Shown here: positions 9,444-18,506 of the stretch, piece by piece
Layout of the letters: every line of letters begins with the position of its first letter
Position numbering within the stretch: the first letter of the stretch is position 1
Source: JAPOXR01 sp965221815
Lineage (GTDB): Bacteria > Pseudomonadota > Alphaproteobacteria > Rhodobacterales > Rhodobacteraceae
Length of the DNA: 64,000 nucleotides
Assembly (NCBI GenBank): GCA_965221815.1
Contig: OZ244915.1
Coordinates: 2,170,001 to 2,234,000 of the forward strand
Direction: 5' to 3'
The notes under the pieces: model-generated
Databases searched by the model: none
Seen by the model: only the letters and a program-made list of their open reading frames with translations
What the model was told of the DNA's origin: nothing
Program-made: the position numbers and the translations under genes

Positions 9444-9618
9444 CCCGGGCGCACTTTCAGCCAATGACCAATCAACCGGATGGGGATACTGAGTCAAAGA
9501 CCCGGCACCGCGCAAAGCCACTTCTCATCAAGACGTCAAAACGATATGCTGCCCACTGGCCTGAGTTGCACCACTGTCCTCGGCCTCAAGTCGTGAACAG
9601 GATTTGGGAGATGATTGC
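9444..9618 (+). other. Spacer between the mobile island and the J-domain gene
   Basis: About 175 bases with ordinary host composition and no gene. It ends in GGGAG at 9606-9610, eight bases before the J-domain ATG. If bolA and the J-domain gene once shared an intergenic promoter region, this is the J-domain side of it. Confidence 0.35.
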
Positions 9619-10245
9619 ATGGCAGAGCCGTTGGAATTTGATATCTCCATTTCTCACGACAAACAGCGACGTGAGAAGAACCATGGACGCCGCAGCCGGA
9701 CTGGTGCCGTAGAAACCTCGTCACGAACCTGCGATCACCCGGGTTGCCATGATCCGGGAAAGTACCGGGCTCCAAAGTCACCGGACCAACTGGAAGACTT
9801 TTACTGGTTCTGTCGTAAGCATGTCCGAGAGTACAATCGAAACTGGAATTTTTTTGAAACAGAACCGAGTGACACACAAACCGCGGAGAATCGCGAGACG
9901 GCGAAAGTCGGATCGGCCGCTGAACAGCGTCGCACCTATCAGAGGAAAGCCTGGCAACGCCATGGAATTAATGACCCGCTTGAAATTCTCGGCGCCAACG
10001 GTACCCGCCAACGCGCGGCAAGAGATGTTGCGCTGTTTCGCCTGACGGCCGATGAGCGCCGTGCAGTGGAGATACTCGCCGTCGAACCGACCTGGAGCAA
10101 GGCAAGGATACGACAGAAATATACAGGTCTCGTGAAGATATATCACCCCGATCTCAATGGTGGGTTTCGTGAGGAGGAAGACCAGCTTCGTCTGGTATTG
10201 TGGGCTTGGGATCAAATCAAAAACAGCCGGAATTTCCCCGCCTGA
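9619..10245 (+). CDS. J-domain-containing protein of the alphaproteobacterial BolA-CobST locus
   Basis: A 208-residue DnaJ-like cochaperone candidate. The N-terminal third has a Cys/His cluster (RTCDHPGCHDPGKYRAP, then FYWFCRKHVREYNRNWNFF). The J domain is at the very C-terminus: ADERRAVEILAVEPTWSKARIRQKYTGLVKIYHPDLNGG with the diagnostic HPD in loop II. ATG 9619 follows GGGAG at 8-base spacing; the TTG at 9604 is ignored. In related genomes it lies directly between bolA and cobS. Here mobile elements have entered on both sides, though the gene is intact. Partner chaperone and client are unknown. Confidence 0.85.
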   Translation: MAEPLEFDISISHDKQRREKNHGRRSRTGAVETSSRTCDHPGCHDPGKYRAPKSPDQLEDFYWFCRKHVREYNRNWNFFETEPSDTQTAENRETAKVGSAAEQRRTYQRKAWQRHGINDPLEILGANGTRQRAARDVALFRLTADERRAVEILAVEPTWSKARIRQKYTGLVKIYHPDLNGGFREEEDQLRLVLWAWDQIKNSRNFPA

Positions 10246-10298
10246 GGGTGATGTGGCACCGGCTCTCCTTGTCTTGATCGGTGATGGAATGGCATCTC

Positions 10299-12033
10299 GG
10301 GTGCGGCTCAGATTTGTGGGACACGCTCTGACTGATCTTTTTCCTGACATCCGGACAGCGCCCGTCGGAGCGGGTTTGCATCGGTCTCTGTATCGATCTA
10401 TGTCCATTTCCGCCCACAGGAACACGGAGAGTCGGCATCACGGCTCCGGTTGGGTTTGGCGACAGGGCAGTCAGGAGACACAGGCAGATGGCAGTTCAAG
10501 ATAAAGAGCGGGACAAAAAGCAGGAGTTCAGGCATCCAGAGGTGGTCGCGTATTTGCGGAGTCTGTCGGCCGCGGAGGCCGCGCTGAACCGACCGATGAT
10601 CCGCCAGGATGGGGACGGTTTCCTCGAATACCGGATTTTCGATGGAACGGTGATCTGCCGCCGCATGGCGACGACGGAGTTGCCAGGGCATGAGGGGTCC
10701 GCGGCGCGGTCCCCTGATCTCCTGCCACGGCTCGAGAAGGAACTGGCCGCGACAGTGGTTGATCTGGATGCCGTCGAGACCGCCCTGCGCGGTGATGCGC
10801 TGGTCGCGGCAGCGGCCCAATTGCGACTGCTGCTTGAAGCCCGGGATGACGCCCTTGATCCCCCGCACTGCCCCCATTGCGGGGGCCGTATGGCGCGCTG
10901 GGGAGACAAACGTCCCAAGACCTCTATGACCCGCCTGGGCAAGGTGACGGTGGCGCGGCGGCATTACCGCTGTTCGGCCTGTCGCACCGGCCTCTTCCCG
11001 CTGGACGCCGCGTTGCGTCTTGAGGGGCGGACAACAACACCGGGCTACGAGCGGATGGTCATGGCCGCCGCTGCGGAGGTCGGCAGTCGCCGCGCCGTGA
11101 CGCTCCTTGAAGAGCTGAGCGGGACCCGGGTCAGCCGGTCCCGGTTTGACAGGCTGGCCCGCGCGCTGGGCAGGGAAGTGGTCGCGTTTGAGCGCAGGGA
11201 TGTCCCCCCGGCGGCGGTGATTCCCACCCGGCCGGTGGTGGCGGCTGACGGGACCGGCGTGCCGATCCGGCCTGCCGAACTTGCCGGGCGCGCCGGCAAA
11301 CAGGCGGATGGCACAGCCCGGACGCGCGAAGCCAAGCTGCTGCGCATCTGTGAAGTGGCGCCTGACCCCAAGGGCCGGATCAAGGCCGTTGCCGGGAGTA
11401 TCACCCAATCATCAGTGATCGACAGCGCCCGGGCTCCCACCACCGGTGGGATGTCCGAGTGTGCCGCCCGCGTGAGGCGGGAGGCGCAGCGGCGCGGTGT
11501 GCTGGACAGCGCGGAGGCGGTGATCCTGTCCGATGGCGCCGCCTGGATCGAAAAGACGATGCGCACGGTCTTCGCCGGCATGCACCTGACCTTCGTGCTC
11601 GATCTGTTCCATGTCCTGGAAAGGCTTCAGGAGGCCCTGAAGGAGACGTTGGAAGACCCCGTGCGTCGTCAGACCACTTTCGACCGGATCAAGGCCCGGA
11701 TCAAGGCCGGTGAGGCAGCCCGGGTCCTCGCGGCGCTTGCCACACTGGCCAAGAGCTCACCCGCGATCAGGGCGTTCGTGAATTATTGCAGACCCAACCT
11801 GCACCGCATGCGCTACGATGTCTATACACGGCAGGGTCTCCCCTGCGGCAGCGGCCTCGTCGAAGGCGGCTGCCAGACCGTTGTAGTCGATCGACTCAAA
11901 AAAAGCGGCAGCCGCTGGTCCGTTGACGGCGCCAACGCAATCATGGCTATCCGGTGCTGCCAGATGAACAACCGGGGCGCCGACTTCTTCCACTGGCGCG
12001 CTGCAGCATGAGCCACAAATCTGAGCCGCACCC
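10299..12033 (+). mobile_element. ISKra4-like element C, complete, with 9-bp target duplication
   Basis: A 1735-bp element between inverted repeats GGGTGCGGCTCAGATTTGTG (from 10299) and its complement CACAAATCTGAGCCGCACCC (to 12033), which match exactly. TGGCATCTC occurs directly before (10290-10298) and after (12034-12042), a clean target duplication. Inserted 44 bases after the J-domain stop and 91 bases before cobS. Contains one intact transposase and looks recently active. Confidence 0.93.
10488..12011 (+). CDS. ISKra4-family transposase, full length
   Basis: Catalyses transposition of element C. It has 507 residues and is uninterrupted. The N-terminal region is helical (HPEVVAYLRSLSAAEAAL); a Zn-finger-like CPHCGGRMARWGDK and CSACRTGLFPLD follow near residues 128-170; then a helical region (SRRAVTLLEELSGTRVSRS). 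The DDE core begins at VVAADGTGVPIRP and includes VILSDGAAWIEKT and LTFVLDLFHVLERL; the C-terminus has RMRYDVYTRQGLPCGSG, LVEGGCQTVV and WSVDGANAIMAIRC. Same family as the broken copies at 7.4-9.4 kb, but only moderately similar to them and less G+C-rich. Confidence 0.9.
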   Translation: MAVQDKERDKKQEFRHPEVVAYLRSLSAAEAALNRPMIRQDGDGFLEYRIFDGTVICRRMATTELPGHEGSAARSPDLLPRLEKELAATVVDLDAVETALRGDALVAAAAQLRLLLEARDDALDPPHCPHCGGRMARWGDKRPKTSMTRLGKVTVARRHYRCSACRTGLFPLDAALRLEGRTTTPGYERMVMAAAAEVGSRRAVTLLEELSGTRVSRSRFDRLARALGREVVAFERRDVPPAAVIPTRPVVAADGTGVPIRPAELAGRAGKQADGTARTREAKLLRICEVAPDPKGRIKAVAGSITQSSVIDSARAPTTGGMSECAARVRREAQRRGVLDSAEAVILSDGAAWIEKTMRTVFAGMHLTFVLDLFHVLERLQEALKETLEDPVRRQTTFDRIKARIKAGEAARVLAALATLAKSSPAIRAFVNYCRPNLHRMRYDVYTRQGLPCGSGLVEGGCQTVVVDRLKKSGSRWSVDGANAIMAIRCCQMNNRGADFFHWRAAA

Positions 12034-12123
12034 TGGCATCTCGCTTGTTCTTGCCAATTGGTCCGGATTCCTTCACAGAACCTCGCTTGAACAGAGCGAA
12101 GTGATGATGACAGGGAGTCCTTG

Positions 12124-13107
12124 ATGGAAGGCTCAAAAATGCAGACCGATTTGCCGACAATTAAACTTTCGGTCGGCGAGATCTTCGGGTTCGAGGCCGA
12201 AATGGAAGTGGTCGGTTTCAAGGATCGCGTCGAGCAGGTCCCTGACAGTGATCCAACCTATAGTTTTGATCCTGACACCACCTTGGCCATACTCGCCGGT
12301 TTCATGCATAACCGCCGCGTGATGATCCAAGGCTATCACGGTACAGGAAAATCTACCCATATCGAGCAGGTGGCGGCCCGCCTCAACTGGCCCTGCATCC
12401 GCGTGAATCTCGACAGCCATATTTCCCGCATAGATTTGATCGGCAAGGACCAGATCAAACTGCGTGATGGGAAACAGGTCACAGAATTCCAGGAGGGAAT
12501 TCTGCCCTGGTCCCTCAAGAACGGTGTGGCACTGGTGTTCGACGAATATGACGCCGGACGTGCCGATGTGATGTTCGTCATCCAGCGGGTGCTTGAAGCC
12601 GATGGACGATTGACGCTGCTGGATCAGAATGACGTCATCAGGCCGCATCAAAATTTCAGACTGTTTTCCACGACCAACACTGTCGGACTTGGTGACACGA
12701 CCGGCCTCTACCATGGCACACAACAAATCAACCAGGGACAGATGGATCGCTGGTCACTGGTCACCACGTTGAACTACCTGTCGCATGATGCCGAAACCCG
12801 GATCGTGCTCGCAAAGGCCCCTCACTACAACGATCAAGGAGGCCAGGAAATTGTCGATTCAATGGTGCGCGTTGCCGATCTGACTCGGGCTGCCTTCATG
12901 AATGGTGATCTTTCGACGGTGATGAGTCCAAGAACTGTCATTGCATGGGCCGAGAATGCCGCGATCTTTGGCAGTGTCGGTTATGCGTTTCGTGTCAGTT
13001 TTTTGAACAAATGCGATGAACTTGAACGCCCCACTGTCGCCGAAATGTATCAGCGTTGCTTTGGCGAAGACCTGCCGGAAAGTGCAGCAATCAGCCAGAT
13101 CGCTTAG
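12124..13107 (+). CDS. cobS: Cobaltochelatase subunit CobS (MoxR-type AAA+ ATPase)
   Basis: AAA+ subunit of aerobic cobaltochelatase (CobNST), inserting cobalt into hydrogenobyrinate diamide. The sequence shows the CobS N-terminal SVGEIFGFEAEMEV, Walker A GYHGTGKST near residues 70-78, LNWPCIRVNLDSHISRIDL, Walker B LVFDEYDAG near 135, and QGQMDRWSLVTTLNYL. The ATG at 12124 has GGAG six bases upstream; the TTG just before is ignored. The gene is followed 38 bases later by cobT. ISKra4 element C sits just upstream, so cobS may have lost read-through from the J-domain gene. cobN is not in the window. Confidence 0.95.
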   Translation: MEGSKMQTDLPTIKLSVGEIFGFEAEMEVVGFKDRVEQVPDSDPTYSFDPDTTLAILAGFMHNRRVMIQGYHGTGKSTHIEQVAARLNWPCIRVNLDSHISRIDLIGKDQIKLRDGKQVTEFQEGILPWSLKNGVALVFDEYDAGRADVMFVIQRVLEADGRLTLLDQNDVIRPHQNFRLFSTTNTVGLGDTTGLYHGTQQINQGQMDRWSLVTTLNYLSHDAETRIVLAKAPHYNDQGGQEIVDSMVRVADLTRAAFMNGDLSTVMSPRTVIAWAENAAIFGSVGYAFRVSFLNKCDELERPTVAEMYQRCFGEDLPESAAISQIA

Positions 13108-13145
13108 GCTGGATTGTTCCCGGTGCCAGCGGAGGAGTGAAGCGG

Positions 13146-15008
13146 GTGGTGGATGAGAGGGGACCCAACCGGCCTGAAATGTCCGCCGACGCAATTGCGA
13201 CCTTCAAGAAAGCCGTCACCGAGACCGCGCGTTCAATCGCAGAAGATGGCGAACTGTCGGTCCGCTTTTCGTCTGATCCTATCGGAATCGGCAACGATAC
13301 GATCCGGCTGCCTTCCGTAGGCTTTCGTGCCGATGCTGCAAATCTTCGATATATTCGTGGCCTTGCAGACAGTTTGGCCCTACGCCGCGCGTTGCATGAT
13401 GAGGACACCCATTCTCGCTATCTTCCCAGCGGCGAAACGGCCCGCCAGATATACGAAGCAATGGAATCAGCCCGATGCGATTCGATCGGTGCACGGCGTA
13501 TGAAAGGCGCCGCTGCGAATATCGACTCAAAGATCGCTCATGATGCCAACAGGAAAGGATATGGTGACATATATGAACCGGAAAGTGCCGCACTTGCCGA
13601 TGCAATTGGCTATCTAGTCCATCAATTGGCCACCGGCCGCTCACTGCCTCCCGATGCCGCGCATATCGTCGATCTCTTTCGCCGGGATATTGAAGACCGG
13701 GCTGGCCACAGCCTGTTTGAAATCGAGAATATCATCGAAAATCAGGCAGGATTTGCCCGCCTCGCACGCCAGCTGATCGGAGATATGGGTTTTGCCGACC
13801 AGCTTGGCAATGATCCCGATGAAAATCAGGATGACGCGTTCAGCGAAGAGCCGGACGAAGACGGGACCGATAGCGAGGGACAGGAACAGAAGGAACAGGA
13901 GGGCGAAGAACAACCACGTCAGGATGGTCGTCCCGAGGAAACCGCAATCGATGAACAACAGTTGGGTGATGTCAATTCTGAAGAGTTTCAGTCTTTGGAC
14001 GAAGAAGAGGTTCCGGGGGATCCGCGCCCTGAACGGCAAACTGCGCGGCATTCCGAAGCCGACCCGGACTACAAGGCCTTTACGACACAGTTTGATGAAG
14101 AGATTCGGGCTGAGGACCTGGCAGAACCTGCCGAGCTCGAACGTCTGCGTGCCAGTCTTGATCAGCAGCTTGAACCCTTCAAGGGATCAGTGGGGCGACT
14201 TGCCAACAAGCTGCAACGTCGACTGCTGGCGCAGCAGAATCGACATTGGGAATTTGATCGTGAGGAGGGTGTCCTCGATGCCGGGAAACTCGCGCGAATT
14301 GTTGTCGCCCCGACGACGCCTCTCTCCTTCAAGGTCGAGAAACAAACTGATTTTCGTGACACTGTGGTCACGCTGTTGCTCGACAATTCAGGTTCAATGC
14401 GCGGGAGACCCATTTCGATTGCCGCGATTTGTGCTGACATCCTGGCCCGCACTCTCGAAAGATGTCAGGTCAAGGTCGAAATCCTGGGCTTTACGACCCG
14501 CGCCTGGAAGGGTGGCCGGAGCCGGGAAAACTGGTCTGCTTGTGGCCGCCCGGCCGCGCCGGGCCGTCTCAACGATCTTCGCCATATTGTCTATAAGGGT
14601 GCCGATTCACCGTGGCGGCGGGCACGGATCAATCTTGGCCTGATGATGAAAGAAGGCCTGCTCAAAGAAAATATCGATGGCGAAGCCCTCGAATGGGCGC
14701 ATAAAAGACTGAGCATACGCCCGGAACAACGTCGAATACTCATGGTGATTTCAGATGGTGCCCCCGTTGATGACTCGACGCTCGGCCCCAATCGGCCCGA
14801 TTATCTCGAACACCATCTGCGTCAAGTCATCACGATGATCGGTCGACGCCGGCAGGTCGAGTTGATTGCTATTGGAATCGGTCATGACGTCACGAGCTAT
14901 TACAACCGGGCCGTGACCATTGGCGATGTCGAACAACTCGCGGGAGCGATGACAGAACAACTGGCTGCCCTGTTTGAGTCCGGCGAGTCATTCACGGTCG
15001 CAGCATGA
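13146..15008 (+). CDS. cobT: Cobaltochelatase subunit CobT (VWA domain)
   Basis: Partner of CobS in the cobaltochelatase chaperone complex. About 620 residues. The N-terminal helical region (SADAIATFKKAVTETARS) leads into a highly acidic Gln/Glu/Asp stretch at about residues 225-300 (typical of CobT), then a C-terminal von Willebrand A domain with MIDAS motif LLLDNSGSMRG near residue 411 and VISDGAPVDDST near 535. GTG 13146 with GGAG at 8 bases is the chosen start; ATG 13179 is an alternative. An in-frame extension to 13056 would overlap cobS by 52 bases and is unlikely. Confidence 0.93.
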   Translation: MVDERGPNRPEMSADAIATFKKAVTETARSIAEDGELSVRFSSDPIGIGNDTIRLPSVGFRADAANLRYIRGLADSLALRRALHDEDTHSRYLPSGETARQIYEAMESARCDSIGARRMKGAAANIDSKIAHDANRKGYGDIYEPESAALADAIGYLVHQLATGRSLPPDAAHIVDLFRRDIEDRAGHSLFEIENIIENQAGFARLARQLIGDMGFADQLGNDPDENQDDAFSEEPDEDGTDSEGQEQKEQEGEEQPRQDGRPEETAIDEQQLGDVNSEEFQSLDEEEVPGDPRPERQTARHSEADPDYKAFTTQFDEEIRAEDLAEPAELERLRASLDQQLEPFKGSVGRLANKLQRRLLAQQNRHWEFDREEGVLDAGKLARIVVAPTTPLSFKVEKQTDFRDTVVTLLLDNSGSMRGRPISIAAICADILARTLERCQVKVEILGFTTRAWKGGRSRENWSACGRPAAPGRLNDLRHIVYKGADSPWRRARINLGLMMKEGLLKENIDGEALEWAHKRLSIRPEQRRILMVISDGAPVDDSTLGPNRPDYLEHHLRQVITMIGRRRQVELIAIGIGHDVTSYYNRAVTIGDVEQLAGAMTEQLAALFESGESFTVAA

Positions 15009-15054
15009 CTGAAGACATGCCGTGCATTGCGTCATGACTGCAGCGGTCCACACT

Positions 15055-16812
15055 ATGTCACGACTGCAGACGCTACGCTCTCAACTTCAGTTGCTGAATT
15101 GTCATGCCTGCCTGGTTCCTGTTGCCGATTATTGCCGTAGCTTCCCACTCGCGCCTTGTGAACAACGGCTGGAGTGGTTGAGCGGTTTTTCGGGTTCGGC
15201 GGGAATGGGAGCTGTCACCATCACCAAGGCCGCCCTGTTTGTCGACGGTCGCTACACCATTCAGGCACAAATGCAGATGCGGAACACAAGTTTCAAAATA
15301 CTTGATTTCAGACTTTCGCGGATCAGGAAATGGCTCAAAAAACACGTCCCATCCCATGGCGCAATCGCCATCGATGCCCGCCTGCACAGCGACAAGGACA
15401 TCAAGGACCTGAAATCGGGATTGGGGAAGCGAAAAATTGTCTGCATCGATCAGTTGATCGACAATATCTGGCGTGACCAGCCATCACCTCCGCGATCTGC
15501 GATATTTGCCCATGACGTTGAATATGCAGGCGAGTCTCGTGAATCCAAGATTGACAAACTTGTTCGCTTTCAAATCCGAAAAAATCTCGACTCTCTGGTT
15601 CTCAATGACTGCGCAAGTATCGCCTGGCTGTTGAATATCAGAGGCTCAGACGTTCCGCATACGCCGATCAAGCACGCACTGGCGACTGTCAGCAGACATG
15701 GATTGGTGACTCTTTGCGTCAATCTGCCAAGGGATACGGCATCGCCTGATTGGCTTGGCCAGCAGGTTGTGGTCCGCCCTTTCGATGAATTCGATGCGCA
15801 TATTGCAGGATTATCCGGACGTGTTTTTGTCGCCGACACAGCACGCCATCGAATCATACAACAACTCAGGAAAACGGGTGCGAAACTCTGCCGCGGCCCT
15901 GATCCATGCGAAATGCTGAAAACCGTCAAGAACCCTGTGCAGGTTGCAGGCTTTCGGAACGCCCATCTGCGCGACGGTGTCGCGCTGACCGAATTTCTGG
16001 CCTGGCTCGATGAAAGGATCGCCGATGGTGAACTACTCGAGAGCGAGGCGGCATTACAGCTGCTCACATTCCGTGAAAAAAACGTATGTTTCCGTGAATC
16101 AAGCTTTGAAACGATTTCTGCAACAGGGCCAAACGGAGCAATCATCCATTATCGCGTCGTCCCGGATACGGAACGGAAACTCTCTGACGGCGACCTCTAT
16201 CTTGTTGACTCAGGCGGTCAGTATCGGGATGGCACAACAGATGTCACCCGGACCCTACCGATCGGTACCATCTCGCCCGAACATGTCAGAAGTTACACGC
16301 TTGTGTTGCGTGGACTGATTGCTCTGTTGACTGCAAAATGGCCGGACAAATCAGAAGGACGTGCCATCGACGCACTCGCAAGACAGTTCCTGTGGCGCGA
16401 GCAGTGCGACTATGCGCATGGGACCGGACATGGCGTCGGACATTTCCTTTCTGTCCATGAAGGGCCAGCGACTATCTCACGACTTTCAAATATTTCCCTC
16501 AAAAAGGGGATGGTCTTGTCCGTTGAACCGGGTTTTTATGCCAGTGGTGAATATGGAATCCGGCTGGAGAACCTCGCCGTGGTCGAAGCCTGTCAACCGG
16601 CGCGAGACGGGCAAGACATAGAGTTCCTGCAGTTCAGCAACCTGACCGTGGTTCCATTCGATCGGCGCCTCATCGATCATTCTCTACTGTCGCGTGAAGA
16701 GCTGCGGTGGCTCGATGATTATCATGCAAGAACACGAATGTCTCTCAATTCCCAGTGTTCACCACGTGCGCAAAAATGGCTGCAATGGGCTTGCGCTCCC
16801 CTGGAAACCTAA
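15055..16812 (+). CDS. pepP: Xaa-Pro aminopeptidase (aminopeptidase P, M24B)
   Basis: Metallopeptidase cleaving the residue before an N-terminal proline. About 585 residues, the long three-domain form common in alphaproteobacteria. Two creatinase N-like domains come first (WLSGFSGSAGMGAVT near residue 42), then the pita-bread catalytic domain: HYRVVPDTERKL, VDSGGQYRDGTTDVTR (two Asp ligands), HGTGHGVGHFLSVHEGP (His ligand), VEPGFY and IRLENL (Glu ligands), so all five metal ligands are present. ATG 15055 fits the family N-terminus; earlier in-frame starts at 15022 and 15034 lack an SD. Convergent with recN, with stop codons overlapping by 4 bases. Confidence 0.92.
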   Translation: MSRLQTLRSQLQLLNCHACLVPVADYCRSFPLAPCEQRLEWLSGFSGSAGMGAVTITKAALFVDGRYTIQAQMQMRNTSFKILDFRLSRIRKWLKKHVPSHGAIAIDARLHSDKDIKDLKSGLGKRKIVCIDQLIDNIWRDQPSPPRSAIFAHDVEYAGESRESKIDKLVRFQIRKNLDSLVLNDCASIAWLLNIRGSDVPHTPIKHALATVSRHGLVTLCVNLPRDTASPDWLGQQVVVRPFDEFDAHIAGLSGRVFVADTARHRIIQQLRKTGAKLCRGPDPCEMLKTVKNPVQVAGFRNAHLRDGVALTEFLAWLDERIADGELLESEAALQLLTFREKNVCFRESSFETISATGPNGAIIHYRVVPDTERKLSDGDLYLVDSGGQYRDGTTDVTRTLPIGTISPEHVRSYTLVLRGLIALLTAKWPDKSEGRAIDALARQFLWREQCDYAHGTGHGVGHFLSVHEGPATISRLSNISLKKGMVLSVEPGFYASGEYGIRLENLAVVEACQPARDGQDIEFLQFSNLTVVPFDRRLIDHSLLSREELRWLDDYHARTRMSLNSQCSPRAQKWLQWACAPLET

Positions 16813-18506
16813 ACTTCGGAAGCGGCTTGTGCGTTATGACGCAGCACCTTGGCAGCAGCCTCAGCTTCATCTGTCACTGCTTTGCCCGACAACATGCGTG
16901 CAATCTCGGCAATTCGTGAATCGTCAGCAAGGGGATGGACGTCGGTGGTATCCAACCCCTGTTTCAACTGTTTTTCCATCTTGAGATGGGTGTCAGCATA
17001 GGCAGCAACCTGCGGTGAATGTGTCACGGCCAGGACCTGAGTCTCGTTCGATAGCAGGCGGAGGCGACGGCCAATGGCATCTGCAGTTGCGCCGCCGACA
17101 TCACGGTCGACCTCATCAAATATCATCGTCATGCCCGCGGATTGTGAAACCGAACATACCCGCAAAGCCAACATGAACCGTGAGAATTCGCCACCGGATG
17201 CAATTTGATGGATTGGGCCGGGCGGTGTCGATGCATTTGTCGCGGCGACAAATCGCACCTCGTCCAAACCTTCAGGACCTGCCTTGCGCTGCGTGATTTC
17301 AGTGGTAAACCGCGCCGCACCGAGATGAAGAGGGGCAAGTTCGTCATGCACTCTTTGGTCCAGACGCCTTGCTGCTTTGCGGCGTTCGGCCGACAGGTTC
17401 ACGGCCAACTGATTGTATTGCCTCTCCTGCTTTGCCAACACAGCCGGCAATTCATCGGAACGCGCCAGTTGTGCACAAATGTCGGCCAACTGTGTCTCAA
17501 GGCTGTGTGCAAGTTCCGGCAATTGCCCAACGGAAACATTATGCTTTCGTGACAGATGACGTATCGTGTACAATCTGTCATCGACCCGCTCAAGTTCATG
17601 CGGATCGGATTCAAACCCCGCCTGAACTTCCGCCAGGAGTCGCCCCGCCTCGTTCAATTCAACCAATGCGCGATCAATGGCTTCGACCGCTTCTCCGATT
17701 TGGCTTTCGCCGGCCAACTGCATGGTCTGCAGTTGGCCGATTGCATCCGATGCCATTCCCTCGGCACCGGAGGAACCAATAGCAAGAGACGCTTGCTGTA
17801 ACTCCTCTCCATATCGTCGAAAGGCACGCAGTTCTGATCGCCTGAGGCTGAGCTTTTCCTCCTCTCCCGGTTTGAGATCAAGTCTCGCAACCTCTTCGCA
17901 GGCATGACTGAGATAGTCGCGTTCGGCTTTGGCTTCCCGGCGCCCTTTCTCCGCTCTCTCGAATTCCCTTCTCACCTGCTGAAGGTGCTCCCATTCACTG
18001 CGTAATTCAGCAACGCGGTGACCACAGTTGGCAAATGTATCCAGCCATTCGCGCTGCTCGGCTGGTCCCATCACATGGCGGTTTGTATCCTGACCATGAA
18101 CTTCAACCAGACATTCTCCGAGTCGCCCGAGCAAAGCTGTGGTACATCGCCTGTCATTGACATAGTTCGAGATCCGCCCGTTCGGTGCCACTGCACGACG
18201 TAACATCAATTCTTCCATATTGGGCAGGCTGAGTTCATCAAGGATTGTTTCGACCTTATGGCCGGAAGGCAGACGGAAAACGGCCGAAACCTCGCTATTG
18301 TCTCCGGAAATCGGTGGCAATGACGGGAATCTGTTCTTTCCGATTACAAATCCCAAACAATCAAGCAAGACTGACTTGCCAACACCGGTTTCGCCGGTCA
18401 AAATATTGAGTCCGGCGCCGAATTCAATTTGCTGATCCAGAAAGACCAGAACGTTATGGATCGAGAGGCTCGCCAACATCGTCTGCGGAGTCTCTGTTAC
18501 AGCCAT
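16809..18506 (-). CDS. recN: DNA repair protein RecN
   Basis: SMC-like ATPase in double-strand-break repair. 565 residues. Walker A GETGVGKS at residues 38-45; a central coiled-coil region (EWEHLQQVRREFERAEKGRREAKAE and following); ABC signature ASGGEFSRFMLALR; Walker B MTMIFDEVDRDVGG; then THSPQVAAYADTH. It overlaps the 3' end of bamD by 10 bases and forms the tail of the long minus-strand cluster. No LexA box was recognised immediately upstream, as expected for an internal operon gene. Confidence 0.95.
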   Translation of the reverse strand: MAVTETPQTMLASLSIHNVLVFLDQQIEFGAGLNILTGETGVGKSVLLDCLGFVIGKNRFPSLPPISGDNSEVSAVFRLPSGHKVETILDELSLPNMEELMLRRAVAPNGRISNYVNDRRCTTALLGRLGECLVEVHGQDTNRHVMGPAEQREWLDTFANCGHRVAELRSEWEHLQQVRREFERAEKGRREAKAERDYLSHACEEVARLDLKPGEEEKLSLRRSELRAFRRYGEELQQASLAIGSSGAEGMASDAIGQLQTMQLAGESQIGEAVEAIDRALVELNEAGRLLAEVQAGFESDPHELERVDDRLYTIRHLSRKHNVSVGQLPELAHSLETQLADICAQLARSDELPAVLAKQERQYNQLAVNLSAERRKAARRLDQRVHDELAPLHLGAARFTTEITQRKAGPEGLDEVRFVAATNASTPPGPIHQIASGGEFSRFMLALRVCSVSQSAGMTMIFDEVDRDVGGATADAIGRRLRLLSNETQVLAVTHSPQVAAYADTHLKMEKQLKQGLDTTDVHPLADDSRIAEIARMLSGKAVTDEAEAAAKVLRHNAQAASEV

